Shown one piece after another: positions 24,723 to 33,131 of a DNA stretch of 64,000 nucleotides. The notes beneath the pieces are model-generated. The model was not told where the DNA came from, searched no databases, and worked only from the letters and a program-made list of their open reading frames with translations. The DNA is from Salinibaculum litoreum. Lineage in GTDB: Archaea; Halobacteriota; Halobacteria; Halobacteriales; Haloarculaceae. How positions within the stretch are numbered: the first letter of the stretch is position 1; every line of letters starts with the position of its first letter. Both the position numbers and the translations under genes were made by a program. The stretch covers positions 2,294,001 to 2,358,000 of the forward strand of contig CP046866.1 of NCBI GenBank assembly GCA_009789175.1. Reading direction: 5' to 3'.

Positions 24723-25817
24723 TTCGATTCTGCGACGAACGGATGTGACAAGCGAATCCTGTGTCCGGCAGTGTGACCCAAAGAGAAGGTGTCCTGTTCC
24801 TATCAAAAAATATGGATTGGAAGACAATTATACAGAGCCGACACACCCTACTAAACATAACCAAGAGAATAATCCATCTTCGGCAACAACTCCAGAAGTA
24901 CTCAACAACTGAATCCCTAGTTTAGATACTAGCGTATTTTAGCCCATAGTTGTAAAAATAGTATGATTTCCACAAGAAACGGCCATATATTCCGTAGTAT
25001 TGCCACTGTCCCTCTGACTCAATTTAGTCTTTACACCCATAGTTTTAAATAAAAGAATTTCTGAATTGCCTAGTCAGTCAGTACAGCGATTGAGTTCTAT
25101 GCTGTGCCCCACAGGCGAGTAATCGGTACACGAGACTGATAGCAGTAGCGTGGAAAGAAGGGCCCAGGGGAACATGTCGCTTGCCTTCCAGACTGCGTCA
25201 CCCGCCTTAACATAATATAAAGTATATAATATTGTATTTGATTTTTATTTCTAACTATTTCTTCTGTGAGATTAGAAGTACAGTAGGTACCTCAAACTAT
25301 CTACTTTCACATACAGTATATTTTACTGAGGATTCTGTAGAGAGGCAGGAGCTGTGATCAACAGCAGCGTTCACAGAATCTATCGGCAACTCACAGAGAG
25401 TGAAGCCAATGTGAGTCTGCGGATGGATCTTTGAGACGGCCCGGCGGGAGGTTTACTACTTACCTGCCACATCCGTGTTAGTACAAGAATTATCCGGATA
25501 GCGCCTTTATGAGTAGAATAGTTCTATTTATATTTCGTAGATCTTGTTGCAAATAGTAAGATATCGTCAACACAACATTTAATCCTGCAGTGATAATTAA
25601 TTCCCCAGTAAATAGCCGATCAAGTCCTGATTTCGGAGTTGTTAATTTATCCAACACCCACATTAATTATAAAGTACCCAACTATACCCATCACCCATCA
25701 CTTGTCTTATTTTTCGCTTCAGTCGCTGGATGAGAACTACAGCTAACACCTCAGGGTGGCTGCTCACGTTACAACCGAGCGAATCCAACCAACACTCCAA
25801 CACGATCTACACACGGT

Positions 25818-25979
25818 ATGGCTGCCGACAGCGACGACTGTGACAAAGGAGAGTCAGACAACGTCGATCCCGAAGAAGACTTTGAAGCCAGTTCGAGTTG
25901 TAGGTGCCGTATTCACGAAGGTCGACAGTCGGATTTTCGATGCGAAATCGAAGGACCGTCTGTGACAGCACTCAACTGA
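25818..25979 (+). CDS. Possible 53-residue acidic Cys-containing protein
   Basis: The frame begins MAADSDDCDKGESDNVDPEE, is strongly acidic as haloarchaeal proteins are, and has Cys8, Cys28, Cys30 and Cys42 (CRC near the middle), which might bind zinc. It reads through a region otherwise lacking genes. A competing frame on the same strand is much less acidic. Function is unknown, and it may be a fragment. Confidence 0.35.
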   Translation: MAADSDDCDKGESDNVDPEEDFEASSSCRCRIHEGRQSDFRCEIEGPSVTALN

Positions 25980-26104
25980 GACTCTCGGGACTGGGGAGAG
26001 GTGAAGACCCTGCTTCGGTTCAGTTTTCAATCGGGAGACGCAGATTCTCTCCGCCGGAAATCAGACCCAATCGCTAAATAGACGGATGACTGATAAGCCA
26101 AGTA

Positions 26105-26725
26105 ATGACGGAGCTACAGCAGCCAAACCGGCGGTACAAGGTCGGTCGGGTCCTATCGGACTACCGTCTGGAAGACCTGCACGACAGATTACCCGCTATG
26201 TGGCTCGGGGAGTCAGGCGAAGAGATGAGCCTGCGGGAACTGGCAGACAAGATAAATGCCCAACTCGTCCAGACAGCGCTCGAGCAGGCTGGCGAAGACC
26301 CACTTGAAGGTGAAGCGGAGAATACCTACCGGTTACTCACGGACGACGATGTCAGTGTCGGGATGCGGACACAGCAACGGAATCGCCTACAGCGGGCTGG
26401 CATCGATGTCGACCAGCTCGAAGGCGACTTTGTGACCCACCAGGCAGTCTATACGTATCTTCGGAAGGCTCTGGACGTATCAAAAGAACAAACAGAGGAC
26501 ACTGACCGCCTCGAAAAACACGAGGAGCGTATCCAGCGCCTCAGAAGCCGACTCGATGCCGTCGTGGACCAGTCACTCGCGGAACTCCAGAACGCCGGGG
26601 ACCTGACAGCCGGGGAGTTCGAGACGATTATCAGCCTTCAGGTGTACTGTCAAGACTGTAATAAACAGTACGAACTGTCAGAACTGTTCGAGCAGGGTGG
26701 CTGTGACTGTGAAGACCCAGAGTAG
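26105..26725 (+). CDS. rdfA: Rod-determining factor RdfA homologue
   Basis: The product is 206 residues. The RYKVGRVLSDYRLEDLHDRL start, the MSLRELADKINAQL helix, the NTYRLLTDDDVSVGMRTQ core and DFVTHQAVYTYLRKAL match the RdfA family that I know from Haloferax volcanii, where RdfA is needed for rod-cell formation. A coiled coil follows at about 136-160. The C-terminus has paired cysteines (YCQDCNK and GCDCED) that may form a zinc ribbon. Many haloarchaea have several RdfA-like genes, often on plasmids or islands, so this copy need not be the shape-determining one. Confidence 0.82.
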   Translation: MTELQQPNRRYKVGRVLSDYRLEDLHDRLPAMWLGESGEEMSLRELADKINAQLVQTALEQAGEDPLEGEAENTYRLLTDDDVSVGMRTQQRNRLQRAGIDVDQLEGDFVTHQAVYTYLRKALDVSKEQTEDTDRLEKHEERIQRLRSRLDAVVDQSLAELQNAGDLTAGEFETIISLQVYCQDCNKQYELSELFEQGGCDCEDPE

Positions 26726-27523
26726 AGGGCGAGGAAACCCACAGGGGACTTCGGCGACAGTATCGTGTATTTTCGCACCGCTTGGTGCACATGTGTGCAT
26801 GGACGTGCCGGCGAATGAGGCTATTGGATATCATATGAATAGACTGGCGATTGTCCAAATCTCGAACAGCCGTACCGCCGGCAGTATTATTTTCCGGTAC
26901 TGTAAGTATATCCACGCTGCTTACACTGGGTTCCCACAGTGACTGGAAACCAGCGTACGCGGTTACAGGGTCCTCTTCGAGAGTGCTGAGCCCCTGATAC
27001 ATCAATCATAGATACTGCATCAAAATGTTATAATTCGGCCAGATAACCGAAATGAGAGACCGTGTCGGGGACTCCAGTGTCCGCTTGCACCAGGTACGCT
27101 CTAGCTACTCCCAATGGGCCCGGTAGGTCAGCAAGTGCAGGCACAAACAAGACGGGGAAGGACCATCTCACGTATCACGTGCTCGCAGGACACCTGCGGA
27201 GACCCCATAGACCAACAGCTGTGGACCGGCGTTTACTATCATCAAATGCGTGTGGAACTCTCCGCTTGGCGACCACAACGCTGGGTAGAACGTCACTGCA
27301 GCCAGAATAGTTCGGACACTGTGTGTGCATAGCAGGACAGCAGTCGGATTCCCCCAACGAGGTGTCGTGTAACAGGTTGTGAGACGATGTCGCAACGGAG
27401 TGAACAGTGTGGACGGACGTGCTACCCATTACAGTCATACCAGTGTAATTCGTTGGGGACAACAGAATGTTTGCAGACTGGTCCCAGGCCAAGAACAGTA
27501 GACGGGAGCCAGAGTCAATCGGT
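26726..27523. other. Intergenic region, no clear gene
   Basis: This 798-base stretch lies between rdfA and the convergent IclR gene. The only frame of note is 27114-27332 (see separate entry). I recognise no RNA, repeat or mobile element in it. Confidence 0.45.
27114..27332 (+). CDS. Doubtful 72-residue frame with four cysteines
   Basis: The translation contains CSQDTCGDPIDQQLWTGVYY and ends ERHCSQNSSDTVCA. Four cysteines and a Trp/Tyr-rich centre look protein-like, but the N-terminal part is basic and unlike haloarchaeal proteins. It may be the 3' remnant of a lost gene. No function is proposed. Confidence 0.22.
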   Translation: MGPVGQQVQAQTRRGRTISRITCSQDTCGDPIDQQLWTGVYYHQMRVELSAWRPQRWVERHCSQNSSDTVCA

Positions 27524-28315
27524 TCAGGGACGGAACGTGTCGAAATCGTTTGTTTCGACGTTGATTTCGATGAGGCTCCGTGCTTCGCTAACGAGCGTCG
27601 GAAACTCCTCCGAGAATGTAGCATCGTCAACCCGTCCACGGGGACCGGCCAGACAGATTGCGCCGAGAAGCTCCTGGTCGGAGTTCAATACGGGAGCCCC
27701 CACCGCGCGGATGCCGCGCACTTCCTCTTCATCGTTGAATGCGTAGCCACGTTCTCGGATAGTTTCGAGTTCGTCCAGCAGCGCCTCGCGGTCGGTAATC
27801 GTATTCTCAGTCCGCTGGGGCAGGCCATACCGTTCGATAACCCTGTCGACGCGTTCCGGTTCCATGTGAGCAAGCACAGATTTCCCCGTTGCACCGTAGT
27901 GGAGTTGACGGAACTTCTCCAGACTCTCCTGCTGGTATTGCGTGTTGAGCGTGTTTTCCCCGTAGAACCGGTGGAGGATGACACAGCGCCCGGCATGTTC
28001 AGTCGCAATTTCACAGATCTCGCCTGTCTCGAGGGCGAGTTCCTTCGCAGGGGCTTTGCCAGCCTGGTAGATGAGATGGCGGTTTTTCACGTGTGCACCG
28101 TAAGTCATGAGCTTCGCCCCCAGCCGATACCTGTTGTCCTGTTTTTGTACGAGGCCACAGTCGTTGAGCGTCATCAAATGTGTATGAATAGTACCCTTGG
28201 TCACATTGAGCTGGTCGGTAAGCTTTGACAGCGTCATTTCGCCGTGTTCCTGTAAAACCTCCAGAATCCGGCTCGTCGTTTCGAGAGCCTGGATACGACG
28301 CCCACTCTGTGACAT
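27524..28315 (-). CDS. IclR family transcriptional regulator
   Basis: The product is 263 residues from ATG 28315 (MSQSGRRIQALETTSRILEV), the usual start of this family; upstream codons are not family-like. The N-terminal winged helix covers about 8-70 (LSKLTDQLNVTKGTIHTHL). The C-terminal effector domain has the GKSVLAHM segment and the GAPVLNSDQELLGAICLAGP strand. It probably binds a small organic effector and represses or activates a nearby catabolic or transport gene. The divergent NSS transporter gene, 538 bases away, is the most likely target. Confidence 0.92.
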   Translation of the reverse strand: MSQSGRRIQALETTSRILEVLQEHGEMTLSKLTDQLNVTKGTIHTHLMTLNDCGLVQKQDNRYRLGAKLMTYGAHVKNRHLIYQAGKAPAKELALETGEICEIATEHAGRCVILHRFYGENTLNTQYQQESLEKFRQLHYGATGKSVLAHMEPERVDRVIERYGLPQRTENTITDREALLDELETIRERGYAFNDEEEVRGIRAVGAPVLNSDQELLGAICLAGPRGRVDDATFSEEFPTLVSEARSLIEINVETNDFDTFRP

Positions 28316-28853
28316 ACACACAGACACAGGCGTCGTTCTTGTAAAGTTTTGCTTCATCAACCGACCCACACCGCCACACCGAAACGGGGCTTCGGGGGCC
28401 ACGTGCGAACGCGCGTGAAATTATCCGACAGAGCAAGGACGGCGTGAGCGGCGGTACGGATATCGAAGAGGAGACTACCGAAGCAGTACCCAATCGCGCG
28501 GGACCGACTGACCAGAGCGTTTGACATCGTCAAACAGCTGCAGGCGGCCGTCCGCCTCGACAAGAGCGGGAACGGACCTCTGTGACTCACCGGGGGGTCG
28601 AAACACGGACGCTCCCGCAGGCACACGCCACCTCAATGTGTTCGCGGACTGTATCGCACCGAGCCGACTGAGGTCGTTCCACCTGTCAGTGCCTCTCCCC
28701 GTGAAACCGCCAGCACTCTCGTCTCTTCAGACCAGTGCACACGGGCCGTGAGAATCGGGCTGTTGCGCGCCGTCGGCAGCGCAATCGCCCCTCCGAATCC
28801 ATAATTATATATAGACGGGATATGTGGTGGCATCTGGCGAGTCACGTAATACC
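28316..28853. promoter_or_regulatory. Divergent intergenic region between IclR and NSS transporter
   Basis: The 538 bases hold a TATA-like TTATATATA at about 28806, roughly 40 bases before the transporter start. A broken reading frame at about 28450-28580 (containing FDIVKQLQAAVRLDKSG) reads like a short gene remnant but has no start. The IclR operator is expected here; I could not single out a palindrome. Confidence 0.45.
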
Positions 28854-30140
28854 ATGACCGAGACAAGAGACAGATGGTCCTCAGAGCTAGGGCTCATTGC
28901 AGGCGCGATTGGATCGGCAGTCGGATTGGGGAACCTGTGGTTGTTCCCGATGTTAGTTGCACAGAACGGTGGAGCGGCCTTCCTCATCCCGTATTTCTTC
29001 TTTACAATCACACTGGTGTGGACGGGACTGGTCATAGAGTTCAACACCGGCCAGATTGCTCAGCAAGGTCCGGCAGGCGCGTACAAGGAGTTAGGAATGC
29101 CGTTCGGCAAGATAGTCGGTCTCATACCTGGATTGCGACCACTCGTCGTCTTCGCGTTTTATTCGAGTATCGCAGGGTGGACAATCCGCTACATCGCAGC
29201 GCCGGTGTCGAACGGCTTCTGGGAGTCCCCCGGCCAGTTCTTCGGAAGCGTGAACTCGGGTGCCAACTCGGCGATTTTCGCGGTCGTAGCGACACTCATC
29301 ATCGGGACGATTGTCTACTTCGGCGTCAAGAAGGGTATCGAACCCGCAACGAAGGTGATGCTCGGGCTGTTGTTCGCCCTCATCATTCTCCTAGCAGCTC
29401 GCGGTGTGTTGCTGGACGGGAGTCTGGAGGGGCTGCGATACTACCTGATTCCGGACTTCGATAAACTCACGCCGACCGTCGTGCTCAATGCGATGGCACA
29501 GGCCTTCTTCACGGCAAGCCTGGCAGGGGCACCACTGGTCGTGTATGGTAGCTACCTGAGTGACAAGGCAGACACAGTCACGGCGGCAATCACGACGACC
29601 TTCGGGAACGCGACGATAGCAATCCTGGCAGGCTTCGCAATCTTCCCGGCAGCACTGGCCGTCGGCATCGAGCCTGCGACAACCGGCCCAGGGCTGATGT
29701 TTATCTCGATTCCGCAGATCGCACAACAGATACCCGGGTCGTCCATCGTCGTATCAGGGTTCTTCCTGGCCGCAGCACTCGCGGCAATCTCGACCGGCAT
29801 CTCGATAATGGAGGTGCCCGTCGATACGCTGCGGTATCACACCGGGCTGTCCCGAAAGAAGATTACGCCTCTGCTGGTGGGCTTTATCGTACTCCTCGCA
29901 GTCCCGACAGCGATGTCCTCGGAGCTGTTCAACCTGCTGACGACTGTTGTGCTGTATTCAGGTCCGCTCGCAGCCCTGCTTGCCCCGATTGGGCTCTTCT
30001 GGGCCTACGACGGCAAGAAGACGCTCGAACGGATAAACGAAGGCCCCGGTATCAACCTCGGAGGCTGGTTCATATACTGGGGGAAATACGTCTATCCCGC
30101 CGGAATTCTCTTTGCGTATCTGTGGGACATCTTCGGGTGA
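28854..30140 (+). CDS. NSS family sodium-dependent transporter
   Basis: The product is 428 residues from ATG 28854. It begins RDRWSSELGLIAGAIGSAVGLGNLWLFP, with the Gly-rich unwound first helix (SAVGLGNLW) that lines the sodium and substrate site in LeuT-like transporters. About 11 membrane helices are predicted and the length is slightly below the usual 440-500. It probably imports an amino acid with sodium. A small membrane subunit gene follows after 5 bases. IclR-type control from the divergent gene is likely. Confidence 0.93.
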   Translation: MTETRDRWSSELGLIAGAIGSAVGLGNLWLFPMLVAQNGGAAFLIPYFFFTITLVWTGLVIEFNTGQIAQQGPAGAYKELGMPFGKIVGLIPGLRPLVVFAFYSSIAGWTIRYIAAPVSNGFWESPGQFFGSVNSGANSAIFAVVATLIIGTIVYFGVKKGIEPATKVMLGLLFALIILLAARGVLLDGSLEGLRYYLIPDFDKLTPTVVLNAMAQAFFTASLAGAPLVVYGSYLSDKADTVTAAITTTFGNATIAILAGFAIFPAALAVGIEPATTGPGLMFISIPQIAQQIPGSSIVVSGFFLAAALAAISTGISIMEVPVDTLRYHTGLSRKKITPLLVGFIVLLAVPTAMSSELFNLLTTVVLYSGPLAALLAPIGLFWAYDGKKTLERINEGPGINLGGWFIYWGKYVYPAGILFAYLWDIFG

Positions 30141-30145
30141 TACCA

Positions 30146-30286
30146 ATGACAGCAAGTGCAACTCAGGTCATCATCACGGCGATACTGGTACTGAGCGCGA
30201 CGACTCTCCCCTTCCTGTGGGGACTATACCGGCTCACCACCTTGGTGCGCGAGCACGACAGCGAGGAGGACGGCCAGATGATGTGA
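30146..30286 (+). CDS. Small subunit of NSS transporter (MetS-like)
   Basis: The product is 46 residues: a short polar start, one membrane helix (TAILVLSATTLPFLWGLYRL) and a charged tail (REHDSEEDGQMM). It starts 5 bases behind the NSS transporter stop. The pair resembles MetP-MetS, where a ~60-residue single-span protein is required for transport by an NSS permease. Homology cannot be judged at this length; assignment rests on topology and position. Confidence 0.65.
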   Translation: MTASATQVIITAILVLSATTLPFLWGLYRLTTLVREHDSEEDGQMM

Positions 30287-30589
30287 ACGGCACCCAGCAG
30301 TCCCTGCACTGAGTTCCACAGACAGGCCCACGTGTCACACAGCAGTCGCGCATACCGAGAGACGCAGACGAGCCGTGGTCCTCGCTGTCGCTATCCTGAC
30401 ACAGCGGGATACGGGCTGGAGAAACAGTACCACCGAACTTCACCCGAAAGGAGCGGCCGGCTCGGTTTTCGATTCTGACGGACGTTCGAGACGTTCGGGC
30501 CAGTGAACGACTGCTGAGATGCTGGTCCGGTCGGGGTTAATATCAACACTTCCCTTACATTAATAACGGGCCCGCACAACTGCTGGAGT
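30287..30589. other. Intergenic region
   Basis: These 303 bases contain no gene. A TATA-like ACATTAATAAC at about 30557 lies some 30 bases before the MBL-fold gene and is its likely promoter. Confidence 0.45.
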
Positions 30590-31384
30590 ATGCCGACAGT
30601 CGAGGTCCTAGGGACTGCACAAGATGCTGGTGTCCCTCACATCGGTTGTCACTGTGACCAGTGTGAATCCGCACGCACAAAGGAGGGGCAGCAGCGGTAC
30701 GCAGCTGCCGTGTTACTCTCAGATGGCGGGAACTACCTGTTCGATGCAACCCCGGATATCCGGTTTCAGGTCACCACAGTTCCGGACGGAGTGTTCCTGA
30801 CACACGCCCACCTTGGCCACCTGCCCGGACTGCTGTTCTTCGGTCAGGAAGCGGCCAACACCGAGCGAACACCAGTCTATGCAACGGAAGGTCTCAACGA
30901 CGTCATCCGGAATGCTCCACCGCTGAACCTGCTGATCGAACAGGACAATCTCACCCTCAATGACCTTGCACCGCGTGCCACCGTTGTACTCGACGCAGTG
31001 AACGTTGAAAGCCGCCCCGTCGAGCACCGAGAGTCACTTCCAACGGGCACCTTTGCGTACGTGATGGACGGGCCGGAACGCTCCCTGCTCTATATGACCG
31101 ACATCGATGAGTGGGACCCCACGACACGACGCCTCGTCGAGGAGGTGGATATCGCTCTGGTCGATGGGACCTTCTGGAGCGAAGACGAACTTGAGCGAAC
31201 GGAGGAAGTACCACATCCCTACGTCAAGGACTCCATCAGAGAACTCGATGCCGAGCAGACGGAGATTTATTTCACGCACCTGAACCACACCAACCCGCTC
31301 CTCGACCGGGAGAGCGAGGAGTACGACCGGCTCAAAGCTGCCGGGTTCGACACCGTCAGTGCCGGGACGAAGTTTGAACTCTGA
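30590..31384 (+). CDS. PqqB-like MBL-fold protein
   Basis: The product is 264 residues. The start VLGTAQDAGVPHIGCHCDQC, with a zinc-type CHCDQC cluster, and the end YFTHLNHTNPLLDRES are characteristic of PqqB-like metallo-beta-lactamase folds. The metal motif reads THAHLGH, lacking the Asp of the canonical HxHxDH, so the metal site is altered. PqqB takes part in pyrroloquinoline quinone synthesis in bacteria, but no other pqq gene is near. It is probably a hydrolase of unknown substrate. Confidence 0.8.
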   Translation: MPTVEVLGTAQDAGVPHIGCHCDQCESARTKEGQQRYAAAVLLSDGGNYLFDATPDIRFQVTTVPDGVFLTHAHLGHLPGLLFFGQEAANTERTPVYATEGLNDVIRNAPPLNLLIEQDNLTLNDLAPRATVVLDAVNVESRPVEHRESLPTGTFAYVMDGPERSLLYMTDIDEWDPTTRRLVEEVDIALVDGTFWSEDELERTEEVPHPYVKDSIRELDAEQTEIYFTHLNHTNPLLDRESEEYDRLKAAGFDTVSAGTKFEL

Positions 31385-31598
31385 ACAGAGTCAACTCGAA
31401 GAACCACGAGATAGCGACGGGCGCTACGATCCACAGCGAAACATTAGTAGCACGCACACCGGAGTACACAGCCAAAGTCATCCAGAAAGCAACGACGACT
31501 GACGGCGGCCACTCCACAACCAGTCCAAACAGCGCGGCCCGGACGATTTCAGCAATCGGTAATAGAAAGATAATATTTCCTATTAAAATATCTAATAG
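31356..31598 (-). pseudogene. Remnant of a membrane protein gene
   Basis: An 80-codon open frame without ATG, GTG or TTG near its beginning encodes two or three hydrophobic segments, including LFGLVVEWPPSVVVAFWMTL and LWIVAPVAISWFFELTLF. It runs antisense into the end of the MBL-fold gene by 29 bases. The first possible start (GTG at 31517) would leave only 53 residues. The sequence is protein-like, so I read it as the 3' part of a broken gene. The 5' part runs into A+T-rich DNA without counterpart. Confidence 0.4.
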
Positions 31599-32231
31599 TC
31601 AGCATTTTATAATTTAGAGAGGGCAGCAGTGAGCCACTGGCGGACACCGAAAGCAAGGCGTAGACACGACGGTAGCCACACTTTCGGAGCGTCCCAGATG
31701 CTTGGTCTGCAGATGTCGCGGTTCTGCAGAAATGGGGCCTCAGGCCGCGTTTTAGCATCCTGTGCGAAGTCTCGGAGTCGACAAACTTCTCAGGGAGAAG
31801 TCCACGAGCAACTCAGTGGGGCGACCGAAGATGGACAGGTGGGGAGGATACATTCCCACCACAGCATCTAAACCCCAACAACTATAGCTTTTCGAGATTT
31901 TTGCCGGTTTTTTATCCACATTCATTACGTTTCTGCCCTATAGGTTTGTATTATCTTACAGCAAACAGGGGGAAGCCAGGGGACTCACTCTATACGAAGA
32001 TACCGGAGTAGTATTTCATTTATATCAGAATTATAGGATACAAAGGATTCGTAGTTGAATTCCACAGTGGCAGTCGAGAACGTGGCTGCCGACGGCTGTC
32101 CGCAAAGCGTGTCAGCAGGTCTCGGATCCGGAAAACTGGCGGATACAGTACACAGCTACTGTGATTCGAGCAACCGGGAACGCCAGCAGAATAGCAAGGA
32201 TTATTATTTTTATCGGACTAAGTTATTATCG
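31599..32231. other. Gene-poor region upstream of nikR
   Basis: No supported gene is present in these 633 bases. The stretch at 31629-31880 is denser in G+C and may be eroded coding DNA, but no frame is convincing. A+T-rich DNA at about 32190-32231 contains the nikR promoter, with the repeated TTATTA words noted for the metal operon. Confidence 0.4.
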
Positions 32232-32660
32232 ATGACAGTCGTCAGCGTCTCGATGCCGGAGGAACTGCTGGAGCGCATCGACAATTTCTCGGAAGACCAC
32301 GGGTACACCGGCCGCAGTGAAGTGCTGCGGGAAGCGAGTCGGAACCTGCTGGGTGAGTTCGAAGACAGAAAACTGGAAGGTCGGGACCTGATGGGTGTGG
32401 TGACGGTGCTTTTCGACTATGAAACGACAAGCGTCGAAGAGAAGATGATGCACCTGCGCCACGAACACGAGGGGCTTGTGGCCTCGAACTTCCACAGCCA
32501 CGTCGGCGGCCACCACTGCATGGAACTGTTCGTACTGGAGGGCACCCTCGAAGAGATATCCACCTTCGTCGGGAAAGTTCGCGCCACCAAAGATACCCTC
32601 ACTATCGACTACTCCGTGCTACCCGTCGACGACTTCGGTCCGTTGTCCGAGATGGAGTAG
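32232..32660 (+). CDS. nikR: NikR-type metal-responsive regulator
   Basis: The product is 142 residues from ATG 32232. The N-terminal ribbon-helix-helix is [18 protein letters not shown] followed by [13 protein letters not shown]. The C-terminal ACT-like domain carries the nickel-site pattern: His in LRHEHEG, the His pair in [11 protein letters not shown] and Cys in [11 protein letters not shown]. It should dimerise through the ribbon-helix-helix and bind operator DNA when metal-loaded. It precedes a metal ABC transporter locus by 110 bases on the same strand, so that locus is the likely target. Confidence 0.92.
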   Translation: MTVVSVSMPEELLERIDNFSEDHGYTGRSEVLREASRNLLGEFEDRKLEGRDLMGVVTVLFDYETTSVEEKMMHLRHEHEGLVASNFHSHVGGHHCMELFVLEGTLEEISTFVGKVRATKDTLTIDYSVLPVDDFGPLSEME

Positions 32661-32737
32661 GCGACAGCACTTCTACCACTGGCTGTGCCACCTGGTAGCA
32701 ACAGCTTTGTTAACCACCCCTTCTACAACCACAATTA

Positions 32738-32765
32738 TTATTAACTCTACCTATAGACTTAATAA
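32738..32765. promoter_or_regulatory. Candidate operator of the metal transporter locus
   Basis: TTATTAA at 32738-32744 and TTAATAA at 32759-32765 form an inverted repeat with a 14-base spacer, ending 5 bases before the start codon of the substrate-binding remnant. Similar TTATTA words occur just before the nikR start (about 32199-32230). This fits a dimeric metal regulator overlapping the promoter, but the A+T-rich half-sites could also be core promoter. Confidence 0.35.
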
Positions 32766-32770
32766 CACGG

Positions 32771-33131
32771 ATGGAACGAACCACACGTCGACGGATGCTA
32801 CAGAATCTGGGAGCAAGCACTGCTGTCGCCGCTGGGCTGGCCGGCTGCCTCGATAGTCTGTCGGGCGGTTCCAGCGACGCGACAGCACAGGCGACGTTTT
32901 TTGTCTTCGGTGACATCGCCGCTGCAGTCGCCGGGGATGCGACGGAGACAGACCTGCTGGTTCCTATCGGACAGCACGGGCATGGCTGGGAACCGGGCCC
33001 GCGCATTCGAGAAGAAATCCTGTCTCAACCGTGAGCTGTTCTTCCATGGTGACCCCGAAACCTTCGTCGAGACCGACGCCCTCGCCGACACCTACGGCGG
33101 AGGGCAACACATCATCCAGCACGACCACTGA
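32771..33131 (+). pseudogene. Deletion chimera: metal-binding lipoprotein N-terminus joined to ABC ATPase C-terminus
   Basis: The first ~82 codons encode a Tat/lipobox start (ERTTRRRMLQNLG, LAGCLDS) and the N-terminus of a ZnuA-like binding protein (FFVFGDIAAAVAGD, VPIGQHGHGWEPGP). The frame then breaks near 33012-33022. In another frame it continues CLNRELFFHGDPETFVETDA and ends HIIQHDH, which looks like the C-terminus of a ZnuC/MntB-type ATPase. One deletion would have removed the rest of both genes. The permease gene overlaps the final TGA by one base, as in an intact operon. The binding protein and ATPase are therefore non-functional here. Confidence 0.7.

Larger units (their letters stand above)
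24577..26104. other. A+T-rich gene-poor region with possible decayed sequence
   Basis: This 1.5-kb stretch is much richer in A+T than the surrounding chromosome. Apart from att core 3 and one small frame at 25818-25979, I see no gene. A short 26-residue frame at 25354-25434 is coherent but isolated. No terminal inverted repeats or transposase motif could be found. It may be the remains of earlier integrations at the same tRNA site. Confidence 0.5.

Noticed and set aside
25148-25156. Partial att-like GGGCCCA in the A+T-rich gap
   Set aside because: Only seven bases of the 13-bp core match, which is expected by chance.
31629-31871. 80-codon plus-strand frame before nikR
   Set aside because: It is Arg/His/Ser-rich with no motif, and composition is unlike haloarchaeal proteins; I treat the stretch as non-coding or eroded.
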